DNA of 64,000 bases from contig JADGAV010000013.1 of the NCBI GenBank assembly GCA_015231825.1, positions 1-64,000 of the forward strand, read 5' to 3'. Below are positions 1-10,133 of this stretch, piece after piece (the stretch's first letter is position 1; every line of letters begins with the position of its first letter). A model generated the notes under the pieces. The model had not been told where the DNA came from. It was given only the letters and a program-made list of their open reading frames with translations, and did no database searches. This DNA is from SAR324 cluster bacterium. GTDB lineage: Bacteria > SAR324 > NAC60-12. Position numbers and translations under genes: made by a program.

Positions 1-57
1 AGCCTCTTCTGCTTCGGCAGTTTGTAAGCGTCGAGTATTCATAAAGGAATAATTGCA

Positions 58-3000
58 ATGTCGGAACTCGTCGATATTTTATCCAGTTACGTCCCTCAGT
101 TTATCAGAAAACGAATTACTGAAGTCCCCTTCTTTCCTGCTCAAACTTTTGCGGGAGACTATGAAACGGTTGTTTTATTTTCCGATATTACGGGGTTTAC
201 TGCACTGGCAGAAACTTTGGCGCAGGAGGGGCCTTCCGGAATGGAAAAATTGACCTCCAGTTTAAACGAGTATTTTGCCCACTTGATTGAAAGGATTCAC
301 GAGCACGGAGGAGACGTTTTGAAATTTGCTGGAGATGCAATTTTGGCAGTCTGGATTGCAGATGAACAGGAAAGTGGGTTAAAGCAGGCCGCGCGAGCGG
401 CGGCCCAATGCGGAATTGTGCTCCAAGAAGGTTCAGCGAAGGCCTCAAACAGTAAAAATTTTGATTTGTCAGTCCGCATCAGCATTGGTGTGGGAACAAT
501 GTGGATGAGTCATCTGGGAGGCATCAATGAGCATTGGGAAATTCTGATTGCCGGGGAACCGCTCAATCAGGTCGCCTCAGCGGACAAGTGGGGGATTCCT
601 ACTCGAGTCACTCTTTCCGGTGAAGCATGGAATCTGGTTAGAGATTTTTCTGAAGGAACCCCCGTCGAAGAAGGCAATGTCCGGCTTGACGCGATAAAAG
701 ATTCTGCCCCTTTGAAGCCGGCCATTTCTCCCATACTTCCCATCCAGGCAGAAACAGCCTTAAAGCATTACATTCCGTTGGCAATTGCATCTCGGGTTTC
801 TGCCGGACAAACCGCATGGCTTGCAGAACTTCGCAGGATAACCGTGTTGTTCATAAACCTTCCTGGTCAAAGCGTCGCAACAGACAAAAACCTCATTAAA
901 AATCAGCAGGTGATGGAGTCCTTTCAAACGATTATCTACCGACTGGAAGGCAGTATCAATAAATTGAGCATTGATGACAAAGGAGTCAGTCTTCTGGTTG
1001 CATGGGGATTACCTCCCCTCACTCACGAAGATGATGCATTGCGAGGAATTCAAGCAGCACTAGCTATTGAAAAAGCACTTGAAAAGCTGGGAGAAAAATG
1101 TGCGGTTGGAATTGCTACAGGCACTGCCTTTTGCGGATCAGTGGGCAGTAGCGCCCGTCGGGAATACACCATGATCGGCAATGTTGTTAATCTTTCTGCC
1201 AGGCTAATGCAGGGTGCTTTAATAGAAATGCAGTCCTCTCAAAAATCTGCGATCCTCTGCGATGAAATCACCCGTCAAGGGTCTGTTTCACATCATATTT
1301 TTGAGACGCTGCCTCCACTGCATCTAAAAGGTTTTTCCCAAGCTGTCAGTATGTACCGCCCTGCTGGGGCAAAGCAGTCGCTTACCCAAACTCAAACTGA
1401 AATGGTTGGGCGAAGGAATGAAAGACAATTGATTGACAAACATATTCAACTTTTAACTGAATCGGATAAAGAAAGATTGATTTTGCTTGAAGGAGAACCG
1501 GGTATTGGAAAATCTCGCCTGGTGAAACACACGCTTCAGATGTTTGAAAAAAGCAGGGTCCGATCTGTGCTAGGAGAAGCAAATTCAATTGAATCCAATA
1601 CCCCATACTTCGCCTGGCGCAGCATTTTTCGTGAATTGCTGGAATTAAATCCGGGTTCCCTGGAAATGGAATTGGATCGGAAAAAGATTCTTGCCGCTTT
1701 ATCCCCATTCCCTGAATACGTGCTGCTTGCTCCGTTGATCAATCCAATCCTTGCCTTGGAATTTCCCGAAAATGAGGAGAGTAAAAAGTACGCGGACAGG
1801 TCAAGATTGTTAAAAACTCAGGAAATACTTACGTCGTTATTGAAGCAATACGCCGAAAAGAGGCCTGTGGCCATTGTCATTGAAGATGCTCATTGGCTGG
1901 ATACGGCATCCTGGTCCCTTTTGGAAAGAGTTTGGACTGAAGTCTCTCCTCTTTTTCTGATGGTCAGCACCCGCCCTTTTTCCGGAAAGTCTCCACAAGA
2001 ATATTCTCGCTTTCGAAAAGCTCAGAATACCTTGATTCTTGATCTCGAAGCGATGGCTCCTGAAGAGACGATTACCCTGATCTGCCAGCGCTTAGGAGTG
2101 CTGGCATTGCCACAGGCAGCGGCAATATTCATCAGGGAAAAAGGACAGGGAAATCCTTTTTTCAGCGAAGAAATTGCCTATGCGTTACGTGATGCCGGAC
2201 ATCTTCAAATTGAAAACAATCAATGTTCGCTGGAGATTGATGATGAAGAGCTTGAAACACTCGATTTTCCTCATACGGTGCAGGGAGTCATCACAAGCAG
2301 AATTGACCGCCTGCCGCCTCAGCTTCAATTTTCGCTCAAAGTTGCTAGTGTGATCGGGCGGGTATTTTCTTTTCCGCTCCTTAAAGATATATATCCAATT
2401 GAGTCAGACAAAATACATTTGGAAGAGATTGTGGACACTTTGGAAAGACTTGACATCATCCCAAGGGAAATTCCTGAAGCTCATATATCCTATATTTTTA
2501 AACACATCATCACTCACGAAGTGGTTTATCATTTAATGTTGTTTTCACAGCGTCGAATTTTGCACCGTGCTGTCGCAGAGTGGTATGAGCAGACGTACAC
2601 CAGTGAACTGCAAACACATTATCCGGTCCTTGCTCACCATTGGAGCCTTGCTGTAGACAAACAGTCCGACGAATTTAAGGCCAAAAAAAAATCAATCTAT
2701 TATTTAGAACAGTCCGGAAGCTTGGCTTTAAACAGCGGAGCTTTTCCTGAAGCCGTTCAGTTTTTACAAAATGCGTGGAATCTATATGCAGACTTACCGG
2801 AAAAAGAAAAAAAATTCGATCAGGGGATCAGATTACTGCAATCTTTGGGAACGGCCACCTTTACGACGAGCGGATACGGAGAAAGCAGCGCCTTGGAAAT
2901 TTTTGACAAAGCGTGGGAGCTTTGCGAAAATCGCGATGAAGCATTCCAAATATTTCCAGTTTTGTGGGGATTGTGGATCAACTATCATTTTTCTTCCAGA

Positions 3001-4014
3001 ACTGAGGAATCCATTGAACTAGGTGAAAAACTGCTTTCTCTTGCCCAAAAAGAAGAAAGCTCTGAATTGCTTTTACAGGCTCATCATGCGCTTTGGACGA
3101 CCTTGTTGAATGTGCCCGACTATAAACGAGCGCAGTTTCACCTCGAAGAAGGATGGAATTTGTATCGTCCGGAAATGCATCAGGAGCATTGCCGCCTTTA
3201 TGGGGGGCATGACCCTGGAGCATGCTGTCAAAGAGCTCAATGTCTGAGCAATTGGTTTGTCGGTTTTCCGGATCAGGCAATTCAAAATGGATTAAAAGCA
3301 ATTGAATTGTCGCAAGCCCATCACTATAGCAGATTGACGGCCTATTTGGCCATCGTGATAGTGTTTAAACATCGGGGAGATATTGAAAAAACCAACATGT
3401 ATTCTGAAAAAATAATCGAATTGGCCGGCAAACAAGGGTTTTCAGGGATGATTCCCTGGGCACAGCTTCTTCAAGGATGGTGTCAGGGGCAAATGGAATG
3501 GAAAAAATTGGGTCCCTCTGCTTCTTTTGATCATGTAATCTCTATAATTCTTAATGCATCAGAAAAAATGGGATACCAGGATCCGCAATACATGGCAATG
3601 CTGGCGGAAATTTATCTGATTGCTGGAAAAATAGAGGAAGGTTTAAAGCTCTTGGACGAATTGTTTGCAGTTGTTGAAGCAAAAAATGAACATTATTATG
3701 AAGCGGAATTGTTTCGACTTAAAGGAGAATTTCTTTGGGCGCGAGCCCGTTCTGAAAAAACCAGGGGTGCCTCATCTATTTCTTCTGAAAATTATGAAGC
3801 CATCGAGTCATGCTTTTCTGACTCTCTCGAAATTGCAAAAACTCAAGGAGCAAAATCATTTGAACTCAGAACTGCCATCAGTCTGGAACGCCTATTGCGG
3901 GGGCGAGATCAGAATCGAGGAAAGAATAATTGTTTGGGAGAAGTTTTTAGTTTTTTTAGTGAAGGTTTCGAAACAAAAGATTTGAAAGCGGCAAAAGCAC
4001 TTTTGGAATCTTAG
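58..4014 (+). CDS. Soluble adenylyl cyclase-like protein: tandem class III cyclase domains, AAA ATPase, TPRs
   Basis: A 1318-residue cytosolic signalling protein built like animal soluble adenylyl cyclase (ADCY10). The first catalytic domain (about residues 36-200) carries VVLFSDITGFTAL with metal-binding D43 and LKFAGD with K89 and second metal residue D93, the K...D pair typical of ATP-using cyclases. A second, degenerate cyclase domain (about 255-440) contains SINKLSIDDKG and EYTMIGNVVNLSARL. A P-loop NTPase follows, with Walker A GEPGIGKS near 479-486 and a Walker B-like VIEDAHWLD near 607. The C-terminal third is helical and TPR-like, with YGGHDPG as in many bacterial cyclase-TPR proteins. 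No signal peptide or membrane segment is visible. The ATG at 58 follows AAAGGA at 43-48. Known for the family: cAMP synthesis, often bicarbonate-stimulated. That this protein is active or bicarbonate-sensitive is inference. Confidence 0.9.
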   Translation: MSELVDILSSYVPQFIRKRITEVPFFPAQTFAGDYETVVLFSDITGFTALAETLAQEGPSGMEKLTSSLNEYFAHLIERIHEHGGDVLKFAGDAILAVWIADEQESGLKQAARAAAQCGIVLQEGSAKASNSKNFDLSVRISIGVGTMWMSHLGGINEHWEILIAGEPLNQVASADKWGIPTRVTLSGEAWNLVRDFSEGTPVEEGNVRLDAIKDSAPLKPAISPILPIQAETALKHYIPLAIASRVSAGQTAWLAELRRITVLFINLPGQSVATDKNLIKNQQVMESFQTIIYRLEGSINKLSIDDKGVSLLVAWGLPPLTHEDDALRGIQAALAIEKALEKLGEKCAVGIATGTAFCGSVGSSARREYTMIGNVVNLSARLMQGALIEMQSSQKSAILCDEITRQGSVSHHIFETLPPLHLKGFSQAVSMYRPAGAKQSLTQTQTEMVGRRNERQLIDKHIQLLTESDKERLILLEGEPGIGKSRLVKHTLQMFEKSRVRSVLGEANSIESNTPYFAWRSIFRELLELNPGSLEMELDRKKILAALSPFPEYVLLAPLINPILALEFPENEESKKYADRSRLLKTQEILTSLLKQYAEKRPVAIVIEDAHWLDTASWSLLERVWTEVSPLFLMVSTRPFSGKSPQEYSRFRKAQNTLILDLEAMAPEETITLICQRLGVLALPQAAAIFIREKGQGNPFFSEEIAYALRDAGHLQIENNQCSLEIDDEELETLDFPHTVQGVITSRIDRLPPQLQFSLKVASVIGRVFSFPLLKDIYPIESDKIHLEEIVDTLERLDIIPREIPEAHISYIFKHIITHEVVYHLMLFSQRRILHRAVAEWYEQTYTSELQTHYPVLAHHWSLAVDKQSDEFKAKKKSIYYLEQSGSLALNSGAFPEAVQFLQNAWNLYADLPEKEKKFDQGIRLLQSLGTATFTTSGYGESSALEIFDKAWELCENRDEAFQIFPVLWGLWINYHFSSRTEESIELGEKLLSLAQKEESSELLLQAHHALWTTLLNVPDYKRAQFHLEEGWNLYRPEMHQEHCRLYGGHDPGACCQRAQCLSNWFVGFPDQAIQNGLKAIELSQAHHYSRLTAYLAIVIVFKHRGDIEKTNMYSEKIIELAGKQGFSGMIPWAQLLQGWCQGQMEWKKLGPSASFDHVISIILNASEKMGYQDPQYMAMLAEIYLIAGKIEEGLKLLDELFAVVEAKNEHYYEAELFRLKGEFLWARARSEKTRGASSISSENYEAIESCFSDSLEIAKTQGAKSFELRTAISLERLLRGRDQNRGKNNCLGEVFSFFSEGFETKDLKAAKALLES

Positions 4015-4171
4015 AAGAATATTGGGTTCAATTTGCGGGATGCTTAATATTCCGAAAAATCTTCAAACTGTTATGGTCCAGATCAAATTCAGCGTACATA
4101 ATGAACATGAGGTAAAATGTTTAATTTTCCTCTAAAAATCTCTTTAAATACCAACACGGAAAAAGGAAAAA

Positions 4172-4945
4172 ATGGGTAGGTTAGCAGACAAGACAGCGGT
4201 CATCACCGGTGGAGGCTCAGGAATTGGGAGAAGCATGGCACTCCGATTTGCACAAGAGGGAGCCAAAGTTGCCATTCTTGAAATGAATGATGAAAGCGCA
4301 GCATCTGTACTTGATCAGATTCTCAGTGAAGGGGGAGAAGCACAGTCTTATCATTGTGATGTTTCCAGTCAAGATTCCGTAAGGGATTGTTTTAAAAAAG
4401 TCATTGATCAATTTAAGCATCTGGATATTTTGATCAACAATGCAGGAATCGCTCACATCGGAAACGTCGAGAGTACGGAAAGCGCAGATCTTGATCGTAT
4501 CTACCAGGTAAACATCAAAGGAGTCTTCCATTGTATTAAAACTGCTGTGCCCACTATGGTTGATCAAGGAAAAGGTGTGATTTTAAATCTTGCCTCAATT
4601 GCATCAAAATTAGGAATCTCCGATCGATTTGCCTATTCGATGAGCAAAGGTGCTGTATTAACCATGACATTGTCGGTAGCAAAAGATTATGTAGATAAAG
4701 GCATCCGCTGCAATTGTATCTGTCCTGCCCGTGTCCATACTCCTTTTGTCGATGGATACCTGAAGCAGCATTATCCCGGAAAAGAAGAGGAAATGTTCCA
4801 AAAACTTTCGGAATACCAACCCATCGGCAGAATGGGGTTGCCGGATGAAATGGCCAGTCTCGCCTTGTTTTTGTGTTCTGATGAAGCGTCTTTTATTACG
4901 GGCAGTGCCTATGATATTGATGGTGGGGTAATGACTTTGAAGTAG
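4172..4945 (+). CDS. SDR-family NAD(P)-dependent dehydrogenase
   Basis: A classical short-chain dehydrogenase/reductase of 257 residues, the normal size. It has the cofactor motif TGGGSGIG at 12-19, NNAG at 89-92, and a catalytic set S142, Y155 and K159 (YSMSK). The late stretch CPARVHTPFVDGYL resembles sugar-acid or 2-keto-3-deoxy-fuconate dehydrogenases, but the substrate cannot be read from sequence. E37 near the end of the second strand suggests NAD rather than NADP. The ATG follows AAAAAGGAAAAA. It lies 144 bp upstream of a dimethylglycine-dehydrogenase-like gene on the same strand, so the two may be co-transcribed for catabolism of a small osmolyte or sugar acid. Confidence 0.9.
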   Translation: MGRLADKTAVITGGGSGIGRSMALRFAQEGAKVAILEMNDESAASVLDQILSEGGEAQSYHCDVSSQDSVRDCFKKVIDQFKHLDILINNAGIAHIGNVESTESADLDRIYQVNIKGVFHCIKTAVPTMVDQGKGVILNLASIASKLGISDRFAYSMSKGAVLTMTLSVAKDYVDKGIRCNCICPARVHTPFVDGYLKQHYPGKEEEMFQKLSEYQPIGRMGLPDEMASLALFLCSDEASFITGSAYDIDGGVMTLK

Positions 4946-5089
4946 ATTTCTAAAACAATGAATTTTGAATTTAGTCCTAGTAAATCTTCCATAAAATTTT
5001 GAATGTCGAATGATTATGAATTTCACATACAGGACTGTCCCGGGATGGTAAAAATCTAGGAAACACTTGGTGAAGAAAGGAATTTTCCA

Positions 5090-7516
5090 ATGAAAGACTT
5101 TGTGCAAGTTGCTGTAATTGGTGGTGGTATTGTGGGATGCAGTGTTTTGTACCATTTGACTAAAGCGGGTTGGAAAGATGTGGTTCTTTTAGAACGTGAT
5201 GAACTCACGTCCGGATCGACATGGCATGCAGCGGGAGGATTTCATACGCTAAACGGAGATCCCAATGTTGCAAAATTACAGCGCTACACAATCGAACTGT
5301 ACAAAGAAATAGAGGAACTCTCGGGTCAATCGTGCAGCCTTCATCTTACAGGAGGCGTCATGCTGGCGGGGAGTCCCGAGAGGCTTGATTGGCTCAAAAT
5401 GGCCCGTGCACGGGCTCGTTATCTTGGTGAAGAAATGGAGATAATTTCTGTGGATGAGGCTGCAGAAATTTTCCCGCTCATCGATAAAAAACACTTCGTA
5501 GGTGCATTGTGGAGCCCAAATGAAGGTCATCTTGATCCTTCTGGGGCCACCCATGCTTTCGCTAAATCGGCACGTATCAATGGCGCTGAAATTTACCTCC
5601 AAAGCAAAGTCGAATCCTTGTATGCCCGGCCTGACGGTTGCTGGGAACTGCAGACTGAAAAAGGGAAAATCATTGCCGAACATGTCGTCAATGCCGGAGG
5701 CCTTTGGGCCCGAGAAGTGGGACGAATGGTCGGGCTTGAGCTACCTGTACTCGCCATGGAGCACATGTACCTTCTGACGGGTGAAATGGATGAAGTCTCG
5801 GCCTACAACGAAGCAAAAGGTCAGGAAATTGGGCATGCGATTGATTTCGAGGGGGAACTGTACCTCCGCCAGGAAGGTAAAGGGATGTTGATGGGGACAT
5901 ACGAAAGAGCCTGTGTGCCCTGGTCGGTGCAGGATACACCTTGGGATTTCGGACACGAACTCCTTTCACCGGATATTGATCGAATCACACCTTCTCTGGA
6001 AGTCGGATTTTCTCACTTTCCAGCATTTGAGCATGCAGGTATCAAGCAGGTTATCAATGGTCCTTTTACATTTGCTCCCGACGGCAACCCGTTGGTAGGC
6101 CCCGTCAAAGGACTCAAGAACTTCTGGTGCGCCTGCGCGGTTATGGCAGGGTTGAGCCAGGGCGGTGGTGTCGGACTGGCATTGTCGGAATGGATGGTCA
6201 ATGGCGACCCTGGATTCGACGTATGGGGAATGGATGTTTCCCGATTTGGGGAATGGACAACGAGAGCCTATACCAATGCGAAGGTACAGGAAAATTATTC
6301 CAACCGTTTTTCAGTTGTTTATCCAAATGAGGAGCGTCCGGCAGGCCGGCCTTTAAGGACGACACCGATTTATGATCGTCTTAAAGCAAAAAACGCGGTA
6401 TTCGGCGCTGCTTATGGTTTGGAAAGCGCATTGTGGTTTGCACCCGCAGGAGAAAATCCATCTGAAACCCTGACCTTCAAACGTTCAAATGCCTGGCAAT
6501 CGGTTAAGGAAGAATGTGCTGCAGTTCGAACCGGTGTCGGACTGATAGAAACCTCATCTTTTGCCAAGTATCATGTAACCGGTCCAGGGGCCGAAGCATG
6601 GATTTCCCGAATTTTCGCCAATCGTATTCCGCAGCTTGCTCGCATTGTTCTTTCTCCAATGCTCAATGATGCAGGAAAATTGATTGGCGATTTCACCATC
6701 GCTAAATTGGCAGATGAAAATTTTATGATTTTCGGCTCTGGTGTCGCCGAAAACTATCACATGAGATGGTTTGAAAAGCACCTGCCGGAAGATGGACTGG
6801 AAATTAAAGCGCTTGCACTGGATCTTGTCGGCCTATCTATCGCCGGACCTAAGTCGCGAGATTTGTTGGCTTTGGTTTCCAATGAAAATGTCTCGACCAA
6901 GGCATTCCCTTTCATGTCGATAAAAAAAATGGAGATTGGAATGTATCCGGCACTGGTTGGGCGTATTTCATTTACGGGAGATCTTGGGTACGAAATCTGG
7001 ATGAAGCCGGAACATCAGGTCCAGATTTTTGATCGATTGATCGATGCAGGCAGCCGTTTTGGGCTAAGGCTTTTTGGGAGTCGAGCCTTGAATTCATTGC
7101 GGCTTGAAAAAGGATTTGGGAGTTGGGCAACGGAATTCAGACCGATCTACGGTCCCTTTGAAGCCGGTCTTGGCAGATACATCGATTTTAAAAAGAAAGA
7201 TTTCATTGGTCGCCAGGCTGCTGCATTTGAAAAAAATAAGGGGCCCGAACGTCGTTTAGTCACGTTTTTAGTTAAAACTGATGATGCTGATGTGCTTGGT
7301 GACGAACCAATTTGGTATCTGGATCAGGTCGTTGGTTGGGTCACTTCAGGGGGGTTCTGCCACCATGTTGGTCAATCGGCAGCACTGGGATATGTTCCGG
7401 CCCGCCTGTCCGAGGATAAAGAAGGTTTTGCCATTGAAATTATAGGTGTTAAACGCGATGCAAAGATTATTTGCGAGCCGCTGTTTGATCCTCAGGGCCA
7501 ACAGATGAGACAATAG
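5090..7516 (+). CDS. Dimethylglycine/sarcosine dehydrogenase-like flavoprotein fused to a GcvT-type folate domain
   Basis: An 808-residue enzyme of the DMGDH/SARDH family, which oxidatively demethylates N-methylated glycines and passes the methyl carbon to tetrahydrofolate. The N-terminal half is a DAO-type FAD domain: GGGIVGC at 11-17, then GSTWHAAGG, whose H46 matches the histidine that carries covalent FAD in mammalian DMGDH and SARDH. The C-terminal half (from about 420) is a GcvT/aminomethyltransferase fold with GDLGYEIWM and a GcvT C-terminal barrel. The size is close to the mammalian enzymes. The ATG follows GAAAGGAATTTTCCA. The true substrate (dimethylglycine, sarcosine or another N-methyl amine) is not decided by sequence. 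gcvT, gcvP and sdaA further along would process the glycine and C1 products. Confidence 0.9.
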   Translation: MKDFVQVAVIGGGIVGCSVLYHLTKAGWKDVVLLERDELTSGSTWHAAGGFHTLNGDPNVAKLQRYTIELYKEIEELSGQSCSLHLTGGVMLAGSPERLDWLKMARARARYLGEEMEIISVDEAAEIFPLIDKKHFVGALWSPNEGHLDPSGATHAFAKSARINGAEIYLQSKVESLYARPDGCWELQTEKGKIIAEHVVNAGGLWAREVGRMVGLELPVLAMEHMYLLTGEMDEVSAYNEAKGQEIGHAIDFEGELYLRQEGKGMLMGTYERACVPWSVQDTPWDFGHELLSPDIDRITPSLEVGFSHFPAFEHAGIKQVINGPFTFAPDGNPLVGPVKGLKNFWCACAVMAGLSQGGGVGLALSEWMVNGDPGFDVWGMDVSRFGEWTTRAYTNAKVQENYSNRFSVVYPNEERPAGRPLRTTPIYDRLKAKNAVFGAAYGLESALWFAPAGENPSETLTFKRSNAWQSVKEECAAVRTGVGLIETSSFAKYHVTGPGAEAWISRIFANRIPQLARIVLSPMLNDAGKLIGDFTIAKLADENFMIFGSGVAENYHMRWFEKHLPEDGLEIKALALDLVGLSIAGPKSRDLLALVSNENVSTKAFPFMSIKKMEIGMYPALVGRISFTGDLGYEIWMKPEHQVQIFDRLIDAGSRFGLRLFGSRALNSLRLEKGFGSWATEFRPIYGPFEAGLGRYIDFKKKDFIGRQAAAFEKNKGPERRLVTFLVKTDDADVLGDEPIWYLDQVVGWVTSGGFCHHVGQSAALGYVPARLSEDKEGFAIEIIGVKRDAKIICEPLFDPQGQQMRQ

Positions 7517-7850
7517 GGAGTCGGCAAGAGAAAATGTCAGGTAAACACTGGCTCGAGTAAAGTTCAGAGGCCTATAGAAATCAGGAAGTTCCGGATAGTA
7601 TCGATATAGAAGTTAAAAATATTGAATTTATCGTTTTGCCTCGACCATCTGGCTGCTGTAAGTCAACACTGTTGAGAAAGATTACTTTATTGAAGTATTT
7701 CGCAGGAGTGAAATCATGATTGGAGATCGAGCGTTCAATGACATGGCTTTTACTCTTGAATCGGGGACGCTTCTTGATCCCAGAACAGAAGCCTGATCGG
7801 GAAGCCAGCGCCAACGGGCTGCAATGGGACGGTCTTGTTTTATGTCCTTC
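7517..7850. other. Intergenic region between convergent genes
   Basis: 334 bases with no supported gene. A strong Shine-Dalgarno (GCAGGAGTGAAATC) sits before an ATG at 7716, but that frame closes after 26 codons (7716-7796). I treat it as an unproven leader or gene remnant. No clear terminator hairpin with a T tract was seen. Confidence 0.4.
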
Positions 7851-8801
7851 TTACCCGTTCAAGATACGGATTGGCGCTCCTCCTCGCCACTGTTTAATAT
7901 TTTCTAAAGCCTGGCCGTAAACAAGTTCGTAGAGTTCCTGGACTAAGTATCCGGTGTGACCAGTCAGCACGACATTGTCCAGACTCCGAATTGGATGGTC
8001 CGCAGGCAATGGTTCTATATCAAAAACGTCAATGGCTGCTCCGGCAATTTGTTTATTTTTAAGCGTCTCGATCAAAGCATTTTCGTCGACTATCGGTCCT
8101 CTGGAGGTATTGATGAGAAAAGAACCGGGTTTCATCAAGGCAAGCTCCTGACTTCCAACTATTCCGCGTGTCCGTTCGCTGAGAACGAGATGAATGGTCA
8201 GGACATCTGATTCTGCAAAAAGTTCTTCTTTTTTGACCAGCCTAACTTTGTTTTCATCAGCTTTTTCAGCGGTAAGGTTTTGACTCCAGGCAATAGTCTG
8301 CATTCCAAAGACCTGGCCAACCCGTGCAATTTCGGATCCTCGTGTTCCGAGACCAAGGATCCCTAAAGTTTTTCCTTTGAGCCCGACTCCAATCCCTTCC
8401 TGCCACCCTCCGGCATGCATTACTCTATCTTCTCGGGGGATTTGTTTGGTCAATGCCATTATTAGTGCCCATGTGTGTTCATAGGTCGCATGAGCCATCA
8501 TTTTGGTCCCAGACACTATGATACTTCGTGCTTTTGCTGAATCCATATCAATGGCAAGGTTGCGCATTCCTGTAGTCACCAAAAGCTTAAGGTTGTCCAA
8601 TCGCTGCAGCAAAGATTTTGGAAAGCGAGTTCGTTCGCGCATAGCAACGATCACATCAAACGGGGCAAGGATTTTAGCAAGAGCATCTTCTCCCTCGATA
8701 TATTCAGTGAACACAGAAATTTCGGTATCGGTCAGAGATTTCCAATCTGCGGCTTTTAGGGCTGCATTTTGATAATCGTCGAGAATAGCAACACGTATCA
8801 T
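7851..8801 (-). CDS. D-2-hydroxyacid dehydrogenase (phosphoglycerate dehydrogenase-like)
   Basis: A 316-residue NAD-dependent dehydrogenase of the D-isomer-specific 2-hydroxyacid family. The cofactor motif is LGILGLGTRG near 147-156. The catalytic arginine lies in NTSRGPIVDE, the glutamate in FDIEPLP and the histidine in LTGHTGYL, all in the expected order. It lacks the ACT regulatory domain of housekeeping SerA, so it may reduce or oxidise another 2-hydroxyacid such as glyoxylate or hydroxypyruvate. AAGGAT precedes the ATG by a normal distance. A second member of the family lies at 47570-48565, and the two differ too much to be a recent duplication. It faces the DMGDH-like gene and stands alone. 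Confidence 0.87.
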   Translation of the reverse strand: MIRVAILDDYQNAALKAADWKSLTDTEISVFTEYIEGEDALAKILAPFDVIVAMRERTRFPKSLLQRLDNLKLLVTTGMRNLAIDMDSAKARSIIVSGTKMMAHATYEHTWALIMALTKQIPREDRVMHAGGWQEGIGVGLKGKTLGILGLGTRGSEIARVGQVFGMQTIAWSQNLTAEKADENKVRLVKKEELFAESDVLTIHLVLSERTRGIVGSQELALMKPGSFLINTSRGPIVDENALIETLKNKQIAGAAIDVFDIEPLPADHPIRSLDNVVLTGHTGYLVQELYELVYGQALENIKQWRGGAPIRILNG

Positions 8802-9638
8802 GGTCCAATCCTTGTTTAAGTTTTTAATTTTCTTAAAGACAGATAATAGTTTCCTTGGAATGTCAGACTTATACGAATCTGTTATACCATTTCTGAATTA
8901 CAGCAGTTACTAATTAAAAAAAATAGCGTGATATTGCTGTTCTCAGTCATTTACAAATTAAAAAAATTCCTGGGCATAAGTCGAAGAAAATAGAATTGTT
9001 CAATACTGACCGACACTACCTGGATTACCGATAGATTCAAGCTGATATCTCCCATGAAAGCAAAAGGCAGCGAACTAAATTGAAGTGGTGATGAAACGTC
9101 AATCGTGTCGATGGTCCCGATTGAACGAATTTTAAGGAAAAACCGTTATTTTGGCCTGCTGTGCTCGAATCGTAAAATAACTGTCCTCATTTGAGAAAAA
9201 TATGTTCCGAATCTTATGATGAGATCTGCTGTGTTGAACGTATTCGAAATAAAATATAGAATCGGGAAATTGGCAGCAATTTAATCTGGGACGTCTTGCT
9301 GCATAGAAGAGCAGGAGGGGCATTGAGAAATTGAAAACCTGGAAGTTTCTACTTTACGGTATTCGAAGAATCCCTGCAGGAAAACTTTGAGGGGCCTGAT
9401 TTAGAAGAATTGCTTCTGGCCGAGTTGGCTCCCCGCAGAAAACGGTCTTCCTGCAAAAACTGTTGCATAAAGCCAGGAAATATGAGAGAAACCGGGTGGC
9501 GAAGTTACCTACAAAGGCAGCCTGATCACGACGATCATTCACACTTCACCAACCCTCGGCCACGGAAGGCTGATGAAATCCTCCTCCGAAACCTCTCCTG
9601 GCTGAGGGACTCTCCCATTTTACAACTCTTTCCTTGTT
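8802..9638. other. Long intergenic region without recognisable genes
   Basis: 837 bases in which I could not support any protein. The stretch 9340-9600 is less AT-rich than its surroundings, but its reading frames are broken and do not resemble a known transposase or enzyme. It could be a decayed gene. No tRNA or rRNA signature was seen. Confidence 0.4.
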
Positions 9639-9809
9639 TCAACTTTCGCTTTTGTTTTCGGCGAGAAACGCTTTAATTCCCTGTCCGGATTTTTTCCATT
9701 TTTTTCGTTGGTCTTTGGAAAGCTCGCCAATCATTTTTTTAAGTTCCCGTCGGGACTGGTTTTTGGCTTTCTTTCTGTCTTCACGTGATAATTTTTGGGT
9801 ATTTGCCAT
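9639..9809 (-). CDS. Small lysine-rich basic protein, 56 residues
   Basis: A short gene starting with ATG (complement of 9807-9809) and ending with TGA at 9639-9641. It is preceded by AGAGGAATTTT, a strong and well-spaced ribosome binding site. The product starts MANTQKLSREDRKKAKNQ and is rich in Lys/Arg with regular charged residues, so it is probably helical. It ends GQGIKAFLAENKSES. There is no signal peptide, membrane segment or cysteine. A nucleic-acid- or ribosome-associated role would suit its charge, but that is a guess. It stands alone in a gene-poor stretch. Confidence 0.6.
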   Translation of the reverse strand: MANTQKLSREDRKKAKNQSRRELKKMIGELSKDQRKKWKKSGQGIKAFLAENKSES

Positions 9810-10133
9810 AAAATTCCTCTAATATATACCAATGTATCGGGCTGTAAGATTGTTTTTTAGAATGCAGGAAGTATAGATGTGCTGCACCGGAAATTAGACC
9901 ATATTTTTAAATTAACTCAAGCTAATTTCAGCATCCCCTGAGATGACAGGAATCTCCTGTTACGATATTTATTTCTTACTGAAACAATTATGTCTGATCA
10001 CAAAAGACATCGTTTTGTTGGCTTGTTTGATTTGAATATTGAGTTATTCACACCATTTTGAATTATTGAAACAAGAAGAAATGATTTGTATGCCAGCAAA
10101 TAGATTGAGTACAATTTCGATGCTTAGGCTTCC
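9810..10133. other. AT-rich intergenic region
   Basis: 324 bases upstream of the small basic gene and downstream of the unknown membrane protein. It contains a short perfect hairpin, ACAGGA-ATC-TCCTGT, near 9951-9965, with no T tract on either strand. Nothing else is recognised. Confidence 0.35.

Noticed and set aside
9354..9676. Short frames on both strands that might be transposase remnants
   Set aside because: I could not see any transposase motif, and frames are interrupted, so no claim is made beyond possible decay.
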